Assembly (NCBI RefSeq): GCF_021654855.1 | Contig: NZ_AP024202.1 | Location: forward strand, 1,798,001-1,862,000 | Direction: 5' to 3' | Origin: Thiomicrorhabdus immobilis | GTDB taxonomy: Bacteria > Pseudomonadota > Gammaproteobacteria > Thiomicrospirales > Thiomicrospiraceae | Length of the DNA stretch: 64,000 nucleotides | Part shown: positions 27,489 to 37,368 of the stretch, piece after piece | How positions within the stretch are numbered: the first letter of the stretch is position 1 | Layout: each line of letters starts with the position of its first letter | Made by a program: the position numbers and the translations under genes | The notes under the pieces: model-generated | Seen by the model: only the letters and a program-made list of their open reading frames with translations | The model's database searches: none | Told to the model about the DNA's origin: nothing

Positions 27489-28358
27489 GTGCAGTTTACT
27501 CATTTTAGACAGCCTCTTATTAAAGCTGAAAACGTTTCCCACCAATATGAAACCAACACGGTTTTACAGCAGATTTCGCTGCAGATTTTTCCAAAAGAGA
27601 TTGTGACACTTATTGGGCCTAACGGCGCGGGTAAATCGACTTTGCTTAAAATCTTACTCGGCTTAACCAAGCCGACAAAGGGCAAAGTGATCCGTCAGAA
27701 AAACCTCAAAATTGGTTTTATGCCACAAAAAATCCAAATCGACCCCACCTTGCCGATGACCGTTGAACGTTTTTTGCAATTAGGCCTGCCAAATACACAC
27801 TTCAAAACGGGATTCAAACAAAGCGTTAAAAACTGGTTTTTCAAGGCTGCATATAGTAACACACTCATTGAAAAAACCACTCAAGATCTCGATATCGCCG
27901 ACCTCCTCAACCATCCTATCCAAAAAGTTTCCGGTGGTGAAATGCAGCGAATCCTGTTGGCTAGGGCATTGATCAGAGAGCCGCAACTATTAGTGTTGGA
28001 CGAACCGGTACAAGGAGTTGATTTGCAAGGACAAACTGAAATATATGACTATATCAATAAAATACGCCATGAATATGGTTGTGGAATATTAATGGTCAGC
28101 CACGACTTACATATCGTCATGAAACATACCGACGAGGTTTTATGTTTAAACCAACATATGTGCTGTACCGGGCACCCACAACAAGTCAGCAAGTCTTCAG
28201 AGTTTCAAGCGCTATTTGGAGACCTATCCGAGAGTTTGGCTTTCTATGAGCACCATCATAACAACGAAGCCTGTCAACACACCCACGGCTTACATCCTGA
28301 AACACAACCTGGGCAAATCCAGAACAGTCAAACCCACACCATTAAAGAGACCAATTGA
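27489..28358 (+). CDS. znuC: Zinc ABC transporter ATP-binding protein
   Basis: The ATPase subunit of zinc import (289 aa). Walker A GPNGAGKSTLLKILLG, Q-loop IGFMPQKIQ, signature KVSGGEMQRILLARALI, Walker B LLVLDEPVQGVD and switch His LMVSHDLHIVMKHTDEV. GEMQR and EPVQGVD are typical of ZnuC. The C-terminus carries His-rich stretches (EHHHNNEACQHTHGLHPE) that may bind zinc. The start is GTG at 27489; there is no ATG before the ABC domain. It precedes znuB, whose ATG lies 2 bp after the znuC stop. Confidence 0.94.
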   Translation: MQFTHFRQPLIKAENVSHQYETNTVLQQISLQIFPKEIVTLIGPNGAGKSTLLKILLGLTKPTKGKVIRQKNLKIGFMPQKIQIDPTLPMTVERFLQLGLPNTHFKTGFKQSVKNWFFKAAYSNTLIEKTTQDLDIADLLNHPIQKVSGGEMQRILLARALIREPQLLVLDEPVQGVDLQGQTEIYDYINKIRHEYGCGILMVSHDLHIVMKHTDEVLCLNQHMCCTGHPQQVSKSSEFQALFGDLSESLAFYEHHHNNEACQHTHGLHPETQPGQIQNSQTHTIKETN

Positions 28359-28360
28359 TT

Positions 28361-29158
28361 ATGCCACTACTTCCTGACTTTATGCTTTTTGCGCTGATAG
28401 GAGGCATTGGACTCGCCATCATTTCCGCACCGCTTGGCGTATTTATGGTTTGGCAACGCCAATCTTATTTTGGCGCCACCCTTGCGCACTCTGCACTACT
28501 AGGCATAAGCATCGGTTTATTTCTGCAACTGGATTTAACCCTAAGTGTCATTATCGTCTCGATGATGGTGGCCGCGGCTATTTTCTGGTTGAGCCAATAC
28601 AAACAACTATCTTCAGATACGTTATTAGGTATATTGGCCCATAGTAGCCTGGCATTCGGACTGATATTGATTAGCTTGCAAGACAATATTCAAGTGGATT
28701 TAATGGGTTACTTGTTTGGCGATATCTTAAGCATCAACCGTGTCGATTTAGGGCTAATCCTACTAACCAGCCTTTTAATCCTGGTGTTTTATTTAAAGCA
28801 CTGGCAGTCATTGCTTAATGCCACTCTTAACCCTGAACTCGCCCAAGTCGAAGGGGTTAATGTCAAACAAGTGCAGCTCCTGTTTGTGCTTCTCTTAGCC
28901 TTTATGATCGCGCTTTCTATGAAAATAGTCGGGGTTTTATTGGTGACCTCGTTGCTTATCATCCCTGCGGCGGCGGCGAGAAGACTATCCACATCACCGG
29001 AACAGATGCTGGTATTCAGCATTATCATTGGCGTTTTTTCAATCTTAGTGGGCCTATTCACCTCTTACTACATTGATTTGCCAACCGGTCCTGCGATTGT
29101 AATGGCGGCAACGTTTCTCTTCTTACTACTGCAGTTAAAACCCCAACCTAACAATTAG
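28361..29158 (+). CDS. znuB: Zinc ABC transporter permease
   Basis: A polytopic inner-membrane permease of the ABC-3 family (265 aa, about eight membrane helices, e.g. FMLFALIGGIGLAIISAPLGVFMVW, LGLILLTSLLILVFYL, FSIIIGVFSILVGLFTSYY). The motif SMKIVGVLLVTSLLIIPAAAARR matches the cytoplasmic loop that contacts ZnuC. I chose the ATG at 28361, two bases after the znuC stop, over a TTG at 28355. With ZnuA and ZnuC it makes a complete high-affinity zinc importer. Confidence 0.95.
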   Translation: MPLLPDFMLFALIGGIGLAIISAPLGVFMVWQRQSYFGATLAHSALLGISIGLFLQLDLTLSVIIVSMMVAAAIFWLSQYKQLSSDTLLGILAHSSLAFGLILISLQDNIQVDLMGYLFGDILSINRVDLGLILLTSLLILVFYLKHWQSLLNATLNPELAQVEGVNVKQVQLLFVLLLAFMIALSMKIVGVLLVTSLLIIPAAAARRLSTSPEQMLVFSIIIGVFSILVGLFTSYYIDLPTGPAIVMAATFLFLLLQLKPQPNN

Positions 29159-29171
29159 CCCTACCAATAAA

Positions 29172-29194
29172 AAAGCCGCTAAAAAAGCGGCTTT
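29172..29194. terminator. Terminator between znuB and the CZB chemoreceptor
   Basis: AAAGCCGC / GCGGCTTT stem, 7-nt loop. The T run is longer on the minus strand, so it mainly ends the chemoreceptor transcript and secondarily znuB. Confidence 0.75.
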
Positions 29195-29222
29195 GAAGGT
29201 TATGTAGCAATGATTTTACATT

Positions 29223-29246
29223 GCTTAATGGCTTAATGGCTTAATG
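29223..29246. repeat. 8-bp tandem repeat, three copies
   Basis: GCTTAATG repeated three times in perfect tandem with a partial fourth, just outside the chemoreceptor 3' end. A short simple repeat of no known role. Confidence 0.8.
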
Positions 29247-29262
29247 GCTATTAAACAGAGAA

Positions 29263-31743
29263 TCAAGCAACCTGGTCAATTAACTTATAGAGAATCTCCA
29301 CCACCTTCTCACTTTGTTCATCAACGGCGGCCAAACCTTGTTCTACCGAATCGATATCATCGATTGATTTAGCGTCCATTACCGTTTTTATACCTTGATG
29401 CATTTGCATATGCTCATCGCCCAACTGCTGCATTAGTGGTAAATTCATCAATTCCTGACCTTCATTGTAATACCACTTCCCTAAAATACAGGCAGTATGA
29501 TCGGTTGCCACTTCATAACTCACACCGATATCAACCCCCTCAACAAACGCACGAATCTTGCCTTTCCACGCCATATGCGCTTCAATCATCTTCTCAAATT
29601 GGCTCGCCACCTGTGAATGGATCAACTTCTCGGTACGTGCCACGACGTCGGTATCGATGATAAATTTATTAACCTGCTCTTTTAAGGTATCCGCATCATC
29701 CAATACCGCTTTACTTGACTCGGCGGCTTTCTCCACTACCGCGGCATTCCCTTGAGTCATCTCATCCATTGAGTTGATTGCAATATTGACCTGCTCAACC
29801 CCTCTGGCTTGCTCCTCACTGGTACCCGAGATTTCGGTGACCATCTCACTGACTTCATGCATAGCACTATTGATTTGGGTTAAAGCATCGCTGGTATCTC
29901 TAACGTAACGACCACTCTCTTGGCTGATCTTCACGCTGTTTTCAATCAAATGCTTAATCTCACCCGCCGCTTCAGCAGATTTACCGGCCAAACTTCGGAC
30001 TTCTCCGGCCACAACCGCAAACCCTCGTCCATGTTCACCGGCTCTAGCCGCCTCTACAGCCGCATTCAAAGCGAGCAGATTGGTTTGGAATGCAATTCCA
30101 TCAATCAAAGTGGTAATTTCATTAATTTTTTGATTCGCTTCAGACATCTGCTCCATAGAGGTTAAAGCCTGTTCCATTGTCACCAATCCTGACTCCAGTT
30201 GTTTCCTTGCATCCAAGGTTTTATCCTTAGCCTGCACCGCATTATCGGCATTATGGCGTACCGCACTGGTCATCTGCTCCATCGATGCAGAGGTCTCTTC
30301 CAATGCCGCCGCCTGCTCTTGTACTCTACGGCTGATATCCGAGTTACCGCGGGTTAAGTTTTCGACACCATTAACCACCGAATCGGTGACTGCGCCAACC
30401 TTAGCCACCATGACGGCGGTATTTTTAACCGAACTATTTAACGAATCTTTTAAAACCGCCATTTTACCGGCATAGGTTCCTTTCACGGTATGAGTTAAGT
30501 CACCGTCACTGATAGAGGCCTGTACTTGTGCCACCTCATTCACAAAATTTTCCAGGTCGTTCAAAGTCACATTCAATGACTCTTTTAAAGGGATGAAGTC
30601 ACCACGCACATCCGCTTCGGAACGGGCTGAAAAATCACCATGCGCCAAGTGATTCAAGGTATCGGCTATCGAATCCACGATTGTCTTCATATGCTCTGCA
30701 GAACGATCTAAATCATAGACCACATCCGAAAACTTACCTTCCAAGTGCACGCTATCATCCTGATGCACCTTAAGCTGACCAGAACGGAAATTTTGAGCCG
30801 TGATTTCCAAAATATTCATAATCGAACTAATTTGATTAACGGAGGTATTCACCTCTTCTTTCATTTGTAAAAAATCGCCTTTCAAATCACTTTCCACACG
30901 GCGACTAAAATCCCCTTTTGCAATAGAGTTTAAAACTGTATTCACCCCTGAAACCGCCTGATTAATATCATCCAATAACAGATTGAAGGCCTCAGCCGTT
31001 CTTGCAAGCTCATCGTTACCATATACCTTAATGCGATGCTTCATCTCTCCCGTTTGGCAAATTTTAGTCATGACTTTTTCCATTGAGTCAATCGATCGTA
31101 ACAAGCTACGCGTGATGACAGAACCACCAACAGTAAAGGCAATGACAATCAAGATAAACGCAATCCATAGATATAAGACACTCGATTCTTCGGCTTCATG
31201 TAAATCCTCGACAGCGATTCGGTTTTTCTCTTTTTGCATCTGCTGTAATCGAGCAACCGTGTTTGAAAACACTAAATATTTAGGACGAAACTCCTCTTTC
31301 ATAATGACAATCGCTTCAGATTGAAAGCCTTCATCAATGGCGGTCATAAAACTAGCAAATGCCGCATTCGCACCGTTCATGCTCAATTTTATCTCATCAT
31401 ACACCGCCATTTCCTCTTGACTGAACTTGAGTTCATTCAACTTATTGAAGAAAGTAGAAATGGAGTCGGCACTCTCTTTGAGCTGTTTTTTATAGGCCTC
31501 TAGATTGATTTCATAACTATCGGCATCGGGGTCCAACAATGCCAGATTCAAAAGCTGAATTTCACGCTGAGAAGCACTTTCTTTCAAAGAAGCTAAAAAT
31601 TCAAGTTTCTGACCATTTTCATCAACCACCAGAGAAATGGTTTTATTGGTTTCATTTACTAGCCACTGAGTCGCTAAGGTACTGATTAAGAAAAGAGATA
31701 AAGTTCCAATGATTCCAAAAATCATCTTCATTTTAATTGACAT
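29263..31743 (-). CDS. Methyl-accepting chemotaxis protein with HAMP array and CZB zinc-binding domain
   Basis: An 826-aa chemoreceptor. TM1 is near residues 5-25, then a four-helix periplasmic domain of about 160 residues, TM2 ([18 protein letters not shown]), and several HAMP-like units (repeated [47 protein letters not shown]). The signalling hairpin is canonical ([27 protein letters not shown]). The C-terminal 120 residues are a CZB domain ([24 protein letters not shown]), which binds zinc through three His and one Cys in known members. The ATG at 31743 has GGAG in place; an open frame to 31827 has none. Its position beside znuCB suggests zinc-linked taxis. Confidence 0.9.
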   Translation of the reverse strand: MSIKMKMIFGIIGTLSLFLISTLATQWLVNETNKTISLVVDENGQKLEFLASLKESASQREIQLLNLALLDPDADSYEINLEAYKKQLKESADSISTFFNKLNELKFSQEEMAVYDEIKLSMNGANAAFASFMTAIDEGFQSEAIVIMKEEFRPKYLVFSNTVARLQQMQKEKNRIAVEDLHEAEESSVLYLWIAFILIVIAFTVGGSVITRSLLRSIDSMEKVMTKICQTGEMKHRIKVYGNDELARTAEAFNLLLDDINQAVSGVNTVLNSIAKGDFSRRVESDLKGDFLQMKEEVNTSVNQISSIMNILEITAQNFRSGQLKVHQDDSVHLEGKFSDVVYDLDRSAEHMKTIVDSIADTLNHLAHGDFSARSEADVRGDFIPLKESLNVTLNDLENFVNEVAQVQASISDGDLTHTVKGTYAGKMAVLKDSLNSSVKNTAVMVAKVGAVTDSVVNGVENLTRGNSDISRRVQEQAAALEETSASMEQMTSAVRHNADNAVQAKDKTLDARKQLESGLVTMEQALTSMEQMSEANQKINEITTLIDGIAFQTNLLALNAAVEAARAGEHGRGFAVVAGEVRSLAGKSAEAAGEIKHLIENSVKISQESGRYVRDTSDALTQINSAMHEVSEMVTEISGTSEEQARGVEQVNIAINSMDEMTQGNAAVVEKAAESSKAVLDDADTLKEQVNKFIIDTDVVARTEKLIHSQVASQFEKMIEAHMAWKGKIRAFVEGVDIGVSYEVATDHTACILGKWYYNEGQELMNLPLMQQLGDEHMQMHQGIKTVMDAKSIDDIDSVEQGLAAVDEQSEKVVEILYKLIDQVA

Positions 31744-31757
31744 AAACACTCCAAGAG

Positions 31758-31781
31758 ACCTATTCAAGCCACTGAATAGGT
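31758..31781. repeat. Inverted repeat in the chemoreceptor 5' leader
   Basis: ACCTATTCA and TGAATAGGT form a perfect 9-bp inverted repeat with a 6-bp loop, ending 4 bp before the GGAG ribosome site. A further ACCTATT half lies near 31830 on the minus strand. It could be an operator or a leader hairpin. Confidence 0.6.
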
Positions 31782-31869
31782 AATTTATTATTATTTTGTG
31801 AGCGCCATTGTAGGGGATAGAACCCAAATAGGTAATTAAGAGTTTTTACCCAAAATTAATTCAGTTTAT

Positions 31870-32358
31870 TTAAGCTTTCTCTAATGTGACAAAATCAAAC
31901 TCAAAAGCATGACGCTCATCTTTAGGATGATGTTCTCTTGAAAGCTCATTCCATGCCATTTTGGTCCAATCAGGGAAAAGGGTATCGCCATCTATTTCCG
32001 CATCAATAAGCGTTAGATATAATTTATCGGCTTTAGGCAGCATCATGCTATAAAGCTGACCACCTCCCATAATAATGACTTCTTCATGCTCAGCGAGTTC
32101 ACTCAAAGCGGCATCAATTGAAGCAAACACCGTAGCGCCGGGTGCTTCAAAATCAGGTTGACGACTGATCACATAGTTAGGACGGTTCGGTAACGGCTTG
32201 GAACCAATCGATTCAAAGGTTTTTCTACCCATAATCACCGGCTTGCCGGTGGTAGTGGCTTTAAAGAATTTCAAATCATCCGGTAAATGCCAAGGCATAT
32301 CGTTATCTAGGCCGATAACGCGGTTTTTTGCCATGGCGGCAATCATTGCAACCTTCAT
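31870..32358 (-). CDS. folA: Dihydrofolate reductase
   Basis: A 162-aa NADPH-dependent enzyme that regenerates tetrahydrofolate. Motifs: [25 protein letters not shown] with the active-site Asp, [27 protein letters not shown] and [14 protein letters not shown]. Length is standard. It overlaps the thyA stop by 4 bp, so the two are translated together: thyA makes dihydrofolate and folA reduces it. Confidence 0.96.
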   Translation of the reverse strand: MKVAMIAAMAKNRVIGLDNDMPWHLPDDLKFFKATTTGKPVIMGRKTFESIGSKPLPNRPNYVISRQPDFEAPGATVFASIDAALSELAEHEEVIIMGGGQLYSMMLPKADKLYLTLIDAEIDGDTLFPDWTKMAWNELSREHHPKDERHAFEFDFVTLEKA

Positions 32359-33188
32359 ACCGACACCTCGGCTTTGATATGAGGGTGAGATTCATAATCG
32401 ACTATTTCAAAATCCTCGAATTTATAGTCGAAAATGCTCTGCGGCTTACGTTTGATAACCAGTTTTGGCAAAGGGTACGGTTCACGAGTCAACTGTTCAC
32501 GCGCCTGATCCATGGTATTGTTATAGAGATGTACATCACCGCCGGTCCATACAAAATCCCCCACTTCATAACCCGTTTGTTGGGCAATCATATGCAACAA
32601 CAGTGCATAACTGGCGATATTGAACGGCACACCTAAAAAGGTGTCCGCACTACGTTGATACAATTGACAGGAAACTTTGCCATTGGCCACATAGAATTGA
32701 AAGAAGGCATGACAAGTCGCCAATGCCATCTGTCCGTTTTCGACGTTTTGCTGTGGACTAATCGACTCATCCGGCAAGTCCGCAGGGTTCCAAGCCGTTA
32801 CAATCATGCGACGGCTATTCGGGTTGTTTTTCAAGGTTTCAACCACTTCAGCAATCTGGTTGATGGTTTCACCATTCGGTTTCTGCCAGGCCACCCATTG
32901 TTTACCGTATAGAGGCCCCAAATCGCCTGACTCGGTGGCCCACTCATCCCAAATGCGCACACCATTATCTTTAAGGTATTTGATATTGGTGTCACCGCTC
33001 AAAAACCATAGCAGCTCATGCACAATAGAACGAATATGTAATTTTTTAGTGGTAACCAGCGGAAAACCGTCCTGTAAATCAAAACGCATCTGATAACCAA
33101 ATACCGAGCGAGTTCCGGTACCGGTTCGGTCGCCTTTATCGGTTCCCTTTTCTAAAATATGATTTAATAAATCTAAATACTGTTTCAT
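32355..33188 (-). CDS. thyA: Thymidylate synthase
   Basis: Converts dUMP to dTMP using methylene-tetrahydrofolate (277 aa). Motifs: [55 protein letters not shown], the active site [13 protein letters not shown] with the nucleophile Cys, and [26 protein letters not shown]. coli has Pro before the catalytic Cys where Thr stands here; the rest is conserved. It lies in lgt-thyA-folA, a common gammaproteobacterial group. Confidence 0.97.
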   Translation of the reverse strand: MKQYLDLLNHILEKGTDKGDRTGTGTRSVFGYQMRFDLQDGFPLVTTKKLHIRSIVHELLWFLSGDTNIKYLKDNGVRIWDEWATESGDLGPLYGKQWVAWQKPNGETINQIAEVVETLKNNPNSRRMIVTAWNPADLPDESISPQQNVENGQMALATCHAFFQFYVANGKVSCQLYQRSADTFLGVPFNIASYALLLHMIAQQTGYEVGDFVWTGGDVHLYNNTMDQAREQLTREPYPLPKLVIKRKPQSIFDYKFEDFEIVDYESHPHIKAEVSV

Positions 33189-33260
33189 TCTATTTACACT
33201 TTTTGTTTTCTAATACTTGTTATCGTTGCCAGTCTATTTACTAGATCAACAACCTGAATT

Positions 33261-34058
33261 CTACTGATTCTTTTGCTGTTTCTGATGGGTATAGATTACC
33301 AACAAAAGCCCGATTACGACCATCGGTAAAGATAAGATTTGCCCCATGGTCAACCAATCCCACAGCAAATATCCAATCTGAGCATCGGGAACTCTCCAAA
33401 ATTCCACGGCAAACCTAAAGACACCATAACCAATTAAAAACACACCCGCGATAGAGCCAGGCGGACGAGGTTTTCTAGCGTACCAGGCTAAAATCAGGAA
33501 TAACAGAAAACCTTCCAACAACGCTTCCAACAGTTGGGTAGGATACTTTTGTACTGTCTGTTGGATAACAGGGTCAAAAACCCACATGCCTAAAGCTGAA
33601 TCTGTGGTTTTACCCCACAATTCACCATTAATGAAATTACCGATTCGCCCGGTAAATAAACCGATGGGCACCAGTGGCGCGACAAAATCGGCAACTTGAA
33701 AAAGGCTCTGCTGGGTTTTCTTAGCAAAAGCCAGCATTGCGATGGTTACACCGAGCAATCCACCATGAAAAGACATGCCACCTTGCCAAACCTTAAAGAC
33801 ATCCAAAGGTGCGGCAACATAGTGAGCCAAATCATAGAACAGGATATAGCCAATCCTACCTCCCAAAATCACTCCCATCGCCACATAGAACAGGAGGTCA
33901 CCCACCATTTCACTGTTCCAAGGTTCACGTGTTTTAGCACGATACACACCATAAAACCAACCACCGGCAAAGGCGATAAGATACATCAAACCATACCAGT
34001 GGATTTGTAGAACACCTAAGTCTAAGGCAACCGGATCAATATTTGGATAGGACCACAT
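33261..34058 (-). CDS. lgt: Prolipoprotein diacylglyceryl transferase
   Basis: An inner-membrane enzyme (265 aa, about seven helices) that attaches diacylglycerol to the lipobox Cys of lipoproteins such as LpoA in this window. Visible: IHWYGLMYLIAFAGGWFYGV, GRIGYILFYDLAHY, MSFHGGLLGVTIAM (catalytic His region), GLFTGRIGNFINGELWG (signature) and RFAVEFWRVPD. Upstream of thyA with a 72-bp gap. Confidence 0.95.
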   Translation of the reverse strand: MWSYPNIDPVALDLGVLQIHWYGLMYLIAFAGGWFYGVYRAKTREPWNSEMVGDLLFYVAMGVILGGRIGYILFYDLAHYVAAPLDVFKVWQGGMSFHGGLLGVTIAMLAFAKKTQQSLFQVADFVAPLVPIGLFTGRIGNFINGELWGKTTDSALGMWVFDPVIQQTVQKYPTQLLEALLEGFLLFLILAWYARKPRPPGSIAGVFLIGYGVFRFAVEFWRVPDAQIGYLLWDWLTMGQILSLPMVVIGLLLVIYTHQKQQKNQ

Positions 34059-34216
34059 AAACTTTATTTAAACTCGATTTTTAATTGGATTATGCAAGAT
34101 GACTGAATGGCATCTTACCTATTTATTACCGAACAAACATATATTAGATTTAGCATTATATAGATTGTATGCTTGAATTGTGTACTGGATTTGGAAATGG
34201 CGTTATTCACGCAAAT

Positions 34217-34244
34217 AAAAAGTGACCAGGCCTGGTCACTTTTT
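34217..34244. terminator. Perfect palindrome terminator, contains ACCAGGCCTGGT
   Basis: A 28-bp perfect palindrome with A5/T5 ends and the exact 12-mer at its centre (34225-34236). It lies 23 bp past the stop of the second chemoreceptor on the minus strand. It differs from the one at 391-418 mainly in the flank (GTGACC in place of GCGACC). Confidence 0.8.
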
Positions 34245-34267
34245 TGAAGTTTGGATTTTTAACAAGG

Positions 34268-36298
34268 TTAAATCTTGAATTGATGCACCAAACTTTCAAG
34301 CTTATCGGCAAGGTGTTGTAAATTGTTACCCGCTTTTTCGGTGCTGTTCGCTCCTTCCGCCGCTCTTTCGGTTACATCGTGGATCTGGTTAATATTCTGA
34401 TTTATCTCTTGAGCCAATGAACTTTGTGTATGTGCCGCTTGTGCCATTTGTTGACTCATTTGATTGATGTCATCCATTAGAATCACCACAGGCTGTAACA
34501 TCTCTTTGGTTCGTGTCACCGCCTCACAACTGGCTTTGGTTGAATCCTGCCCAGACTCTACCACCTTAACGGTCGATAAGGTCGCATTGCGGATTTTGTC
34601 AATAATTTGCTCAATCTGTACGGTCGATTCCTGAGTTCTCTGAGCTAGGCTTCTCACCTCATCAGCAACTACCGCAAATCCTCGTCCATGTTCACCCGCT
34701 CTCGCCGCTTCAATCGCCGCGTTAAGTGAAAGTAGATTGGTTTGCTCAGCAATGGCTCGAATCACACTCACAACGGTACCGATAGACTCACTGTCCTCTC
34801 TCAAGAGTTCAACCGCATCGGTCATCTCCTGCATTCCACTGGAAAGTTTTTGAATTTGGTTGGCGGTACTCACCACCATTTCACCACTCTCTTTAATGCG
34901 CTCTGCCGCTTGCTGTGTCGCTCTTGAAGTATTATGCGAATGATCTTCCACACTTCTAGATTTTTCTGTCATATCAATCATCGAAGATGACAAGCCACCC
35001 GTGGCGGCAAGCTGTTGTTGTGCACCTTCTTTCGCTTGATGAGTGATATCCAACAGGCTTCGTGAAGAGACTTCCAACTCACCTACGGTCTTGGAAAGCT
35101 CGGAGAGCATTTTATGAATTTTATTTACAAATGCGTTGAAGTGCTCAGCTAACTGCCCAATCTCATCACGGCTTTTGACCGGAAGACGGCGTGTCAAATC
35201 CCCTTCACCTTCCGAGATGTCTTTCATCGCTTCTGAAATATCCTGAATCGGTGAAACCACAGATTTAGTCACTCGATTAGAGACCATCATGCCGGCAATT
35301 TGACCAATGGCAGAGAACAGCAACAATAGAATGATACTGTTCAAACTCAAGCCCATGACATCTTCGCTCATTTGATCAACATCATTGACCGCCAAGTCAG
35401 ATATTTCAATCAACTCTTTATCTAGACGCTCGAAAATCGGCAAGATTTGCGTATTCATCAACCAGACATCCATACGCCATTTATCACCACCATGAATGCC
35501 TTTGACCACCATATAATGCTCACGGTAGTTTTCATAAAGCGTTTCAAGAGTGACGATGCCGTCTTCCTCTTCAATAGTGAACTCAACCTGTTTTTGTTGT
35601 TTGACTTTTTGGATCAATGACTCGAAACGGTTTAAATAGTTATCGGTTGATTCAGCCATGGAGTCACTTCTGAATCCGATATAGCCGCGTAAACTACTGG
35701 TGACGTTCAACCAAGATTTTTGCAACTCAAGCAAATCACTTAAAATGGTTTGTCTTTGTGGACTAAGCTCCGCCATCTCCGAATTAATCATCACAGACAA
35801 AGTTTGCTGCATACTATTAGCCAACTTCGACATATTGTTATTCACATATTCAAACGCCGGAAACTTCTTAACACGGCTCTCTTGCAGAACCTTTACCTGT
35901 TCAACCAGCGGCTGGAGTTCCAACATATGCTGTTCCAACAAGCTGTATTTATCTAACAGTAACTTAGAATCCTCACCATAGGATTTCAGACTGACCTTAG
36001 ACTTATCCACATTCTCTGTGACTTTTTGAATGCCGGCTTGGTAATGTTCCAACAGCGTTGGCTCATTCATCAAAATATACATACTCAAAGCATTCATGCT
36101 TTTTTCAAGGACAAAAGCCGATTCTTTGGCTTCCAAGGCAATTGGCTGATGTTGCTCTATCATCTCCGAGACACTAGAACGAACTACGGCTAAATTTATT
36201 GCCGCCTGAATAGTAATAATTGCCAGTACACCCCAGATAACACCGAATCCAAAGCGCATTTTTTGTTTGATAGTGAGTTTTCTCAACCAGTCTTTCAT
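34268..36298 (-). CDS. Methyl-accepting chemotaxis protein
   Basis: A 676-aa chemoreceptor: TM1 near residues 15-40 (FGFGVIWGVLAIITIQAAINLAVV), a long helical periplasmic region of about 290 residues, TM2 (LNSIILLLLFSAIGQIAGMMV), HAMP (VVSPIQDISEAMKDISEGEGDLTRRLPV) and a signalling domain with [42 protein letters not shown]. The ligand is unknown. The ATG at 36298 (MKDWLRKLT) has a weak AGAG; an upstream ATG at 36337 would add 13 residues without a ribosome site. Unlike the other receptor it has no CZB domain. Confidence 0.9.
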   Translation of the reverse strand: MKDWLRKLTIKQKMRFGFGVIWGVLAIITIQAAINLAVVRSSVSEMIEQHQPIALEAKESAFVLEKSMNALSMYILMNEPTLLEHYQAGIQKVTENVDKSKVSLKSYGEDSKLLLDKYSLLEQHMLELQPLVEQVKVLQESRVKKFPAFEYVNNNMSKLANSMQQTLSVMINSEMAELSPQRQTILSDLLELQKSWLNVTSSLRGYIGFRSDSMAESTDNYLNRFESLIQKVKQQKQVEFTIEEEDGIVTLETLYENYREHYMVVKGIHGGDKWRMDVWLMNTQILPIFERLDKELIEISDLAVNDVDQMSEDVMGLSLNSIILLLLFSAIGQIAGMMVSNRVTKSVVSPIQDISEAMKDISEGEGDLTRRLPVKSRDEIGQLAEHFNAFVNKIHKMLSELSKTVGELEVSSRSLLDITHQAKEGAQQQLAATGGLSSSMIDMTEKSRSVEDHSHNTSRATQQAAERIKESGEMVVSTANQIQKLSSGMQEMTDAVELLREDSESIGTVVSVIRAIAEQTNLLSLNAAIEAARAGEHGRGFAVVADEVRSLAQRTQESTVQIEQIIDKIRNATLSTVKVVESGQDSTKASCEAVTRTKEMLQPVVILMDDINQMSQQMAQAAHTQSSLAQEINQNINQIHDVTERAAEGANSTEKAGNNLQHLADKLESLVHQFKI

Positions 36299-36556
36299 AG
36301 TTAGCTCTGCTGTTTTTTTGACATATAGCTTGGGCATAGCAATTTAAATGCCATAAGACAATACAATTTAATGACAACGGAATATTAAAACAAAAAAGAA
36401 AGGCTGGGCGGAAATGGATTCGACAATAGGAGTAGACACCCTCAAAAAAGATTCAACGACTTGGCGTTAAATTTAAGGGGTTGATTTTGTGCTGAATGAC
36501 TGACTAGTCTTCGGCAAAACAGCGTCATTGACCCACACAGAAAACGACATATCCAA

Positions 36557-37336
36557 CTACCGCACCGGATAGTTACCGCGGGCAATTAACCCCCCATCAA
36601 TGGTCAAAATCGAACCTGTCATCCACAAGGTGGCATCCGACAATAAATAGGCTGTTGCCTCACCCATCTCTTCGGTTGTGCCATAGCGCCCTGCCGGCAT
36701 GCGTTCACGCCATTTTTCAGCCATAGAAGCTTCATTCAAAATCTTATCGGTGCGTTCAACCGGCACCACACCCGGCGCCAAACCATTGACTCGAATACCG
36801 TGTTGCCCCCACTCTACCGCTTGCACTTTGGTAATTGCATCCAAACCCATTTTAGAGGCTGCATAAGCGGAGAACCACTCACAAGTGGCCTGACCATGGA
36901 TACTGCTGTTATTCACAATCGCTCCCGGCTGTTTCGCTTGAATGCAGGCTTGGGCAAACGCCGTGCTTAATTGATAAGGAGCTTGCAGATTGACTGCTAG
37001 AGTATCGGCAAACTGCTGGCCTTCCGCATCTTTTAAAGATGTGCTTTTAGTCACAATTCCGGCATTATTCACCAAACCATCCAAACCTTCAAAAAATGAC
37101 CAGGCCTGGTTAAAGAATTCGGTCAATTGATTGAGTTGCTTGAAATCGCAACGAATCACTTTAGCTTGAGCGCCAAGAGCCTCTACGGCTTGCAAAGTTC
37201 TTTCAATTCCCGCCTGATTACGGTTGTAATGCAACACCAATCGACAACCCTCGCGGGCTAACACCCTTGCCATGCCCGCACCGATACCGCTGGAAGCACC
37301 GGTAATTAAAATTCGTTTATCTTTTAAGCCTTGCAT
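36557..37336 (-). CDS. Short-chain dehydrogenase/reductase, substrate unknown
   Basis: A 259-aa classical SDR. Cofactor motif TGASSGIG at residues 12-19, NNAG in GLVNNAGIV, catalytic Ser in IVNNSSIHG and YAASK with the Tyr and Lys, then GLAPGVVPVERTD and the C-terminal TGSILTIDGGL. LVLHYNRNQ after the second strand suggests NADPH preference. It resembles FabG and glucose-dehydrogenase-like members; the substrate cannot be assigned. It starts 32 bp after murG on the same strand, so it may be transcribed with the dcw operon although it is not a cell-wall gene. Confidence 0.85.
   Translation of the reverse strand: MQGLKDKRILITGASSGIGAGMARVLAREGCRLVLHYNRNQAGIERTLQAVEALGAQAKVIRCDFKQLNQLTEFFNQAWSFFEGLDGLVNNAGIVTKSTSLKDAEGQQFADTLAVNLQAPYQLSTAFAQACIQAKQPGAIVNNSSIHGQATCEWFSAYAASKMGLDAITKVQAVEWGQHGIRVNGLAPGVVPVERTDKILNEASMAEKWRERMPAGRYGTTEEMGEATAYLLSDATLWMTGSILTIDGGLIARGNYPVR
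37099..37110. repeat. Iterated palindrome ACCAGGCCTGGT, exact copy (in SDR gene)
   Basis: Exact copy; encodes N-Q-A-W on the coding strand. Confidence 0.85.
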
Positions 37337-37368
37337 AGCATTTTCCTCGGATGTTTGTCAGCCAATGA

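Noticed and set aside
29223-29246. CRISPR-like repeats
   Set aside because: Only an 8-bp tandem without spacers; no CRISPR array or cas gene is present in the window.
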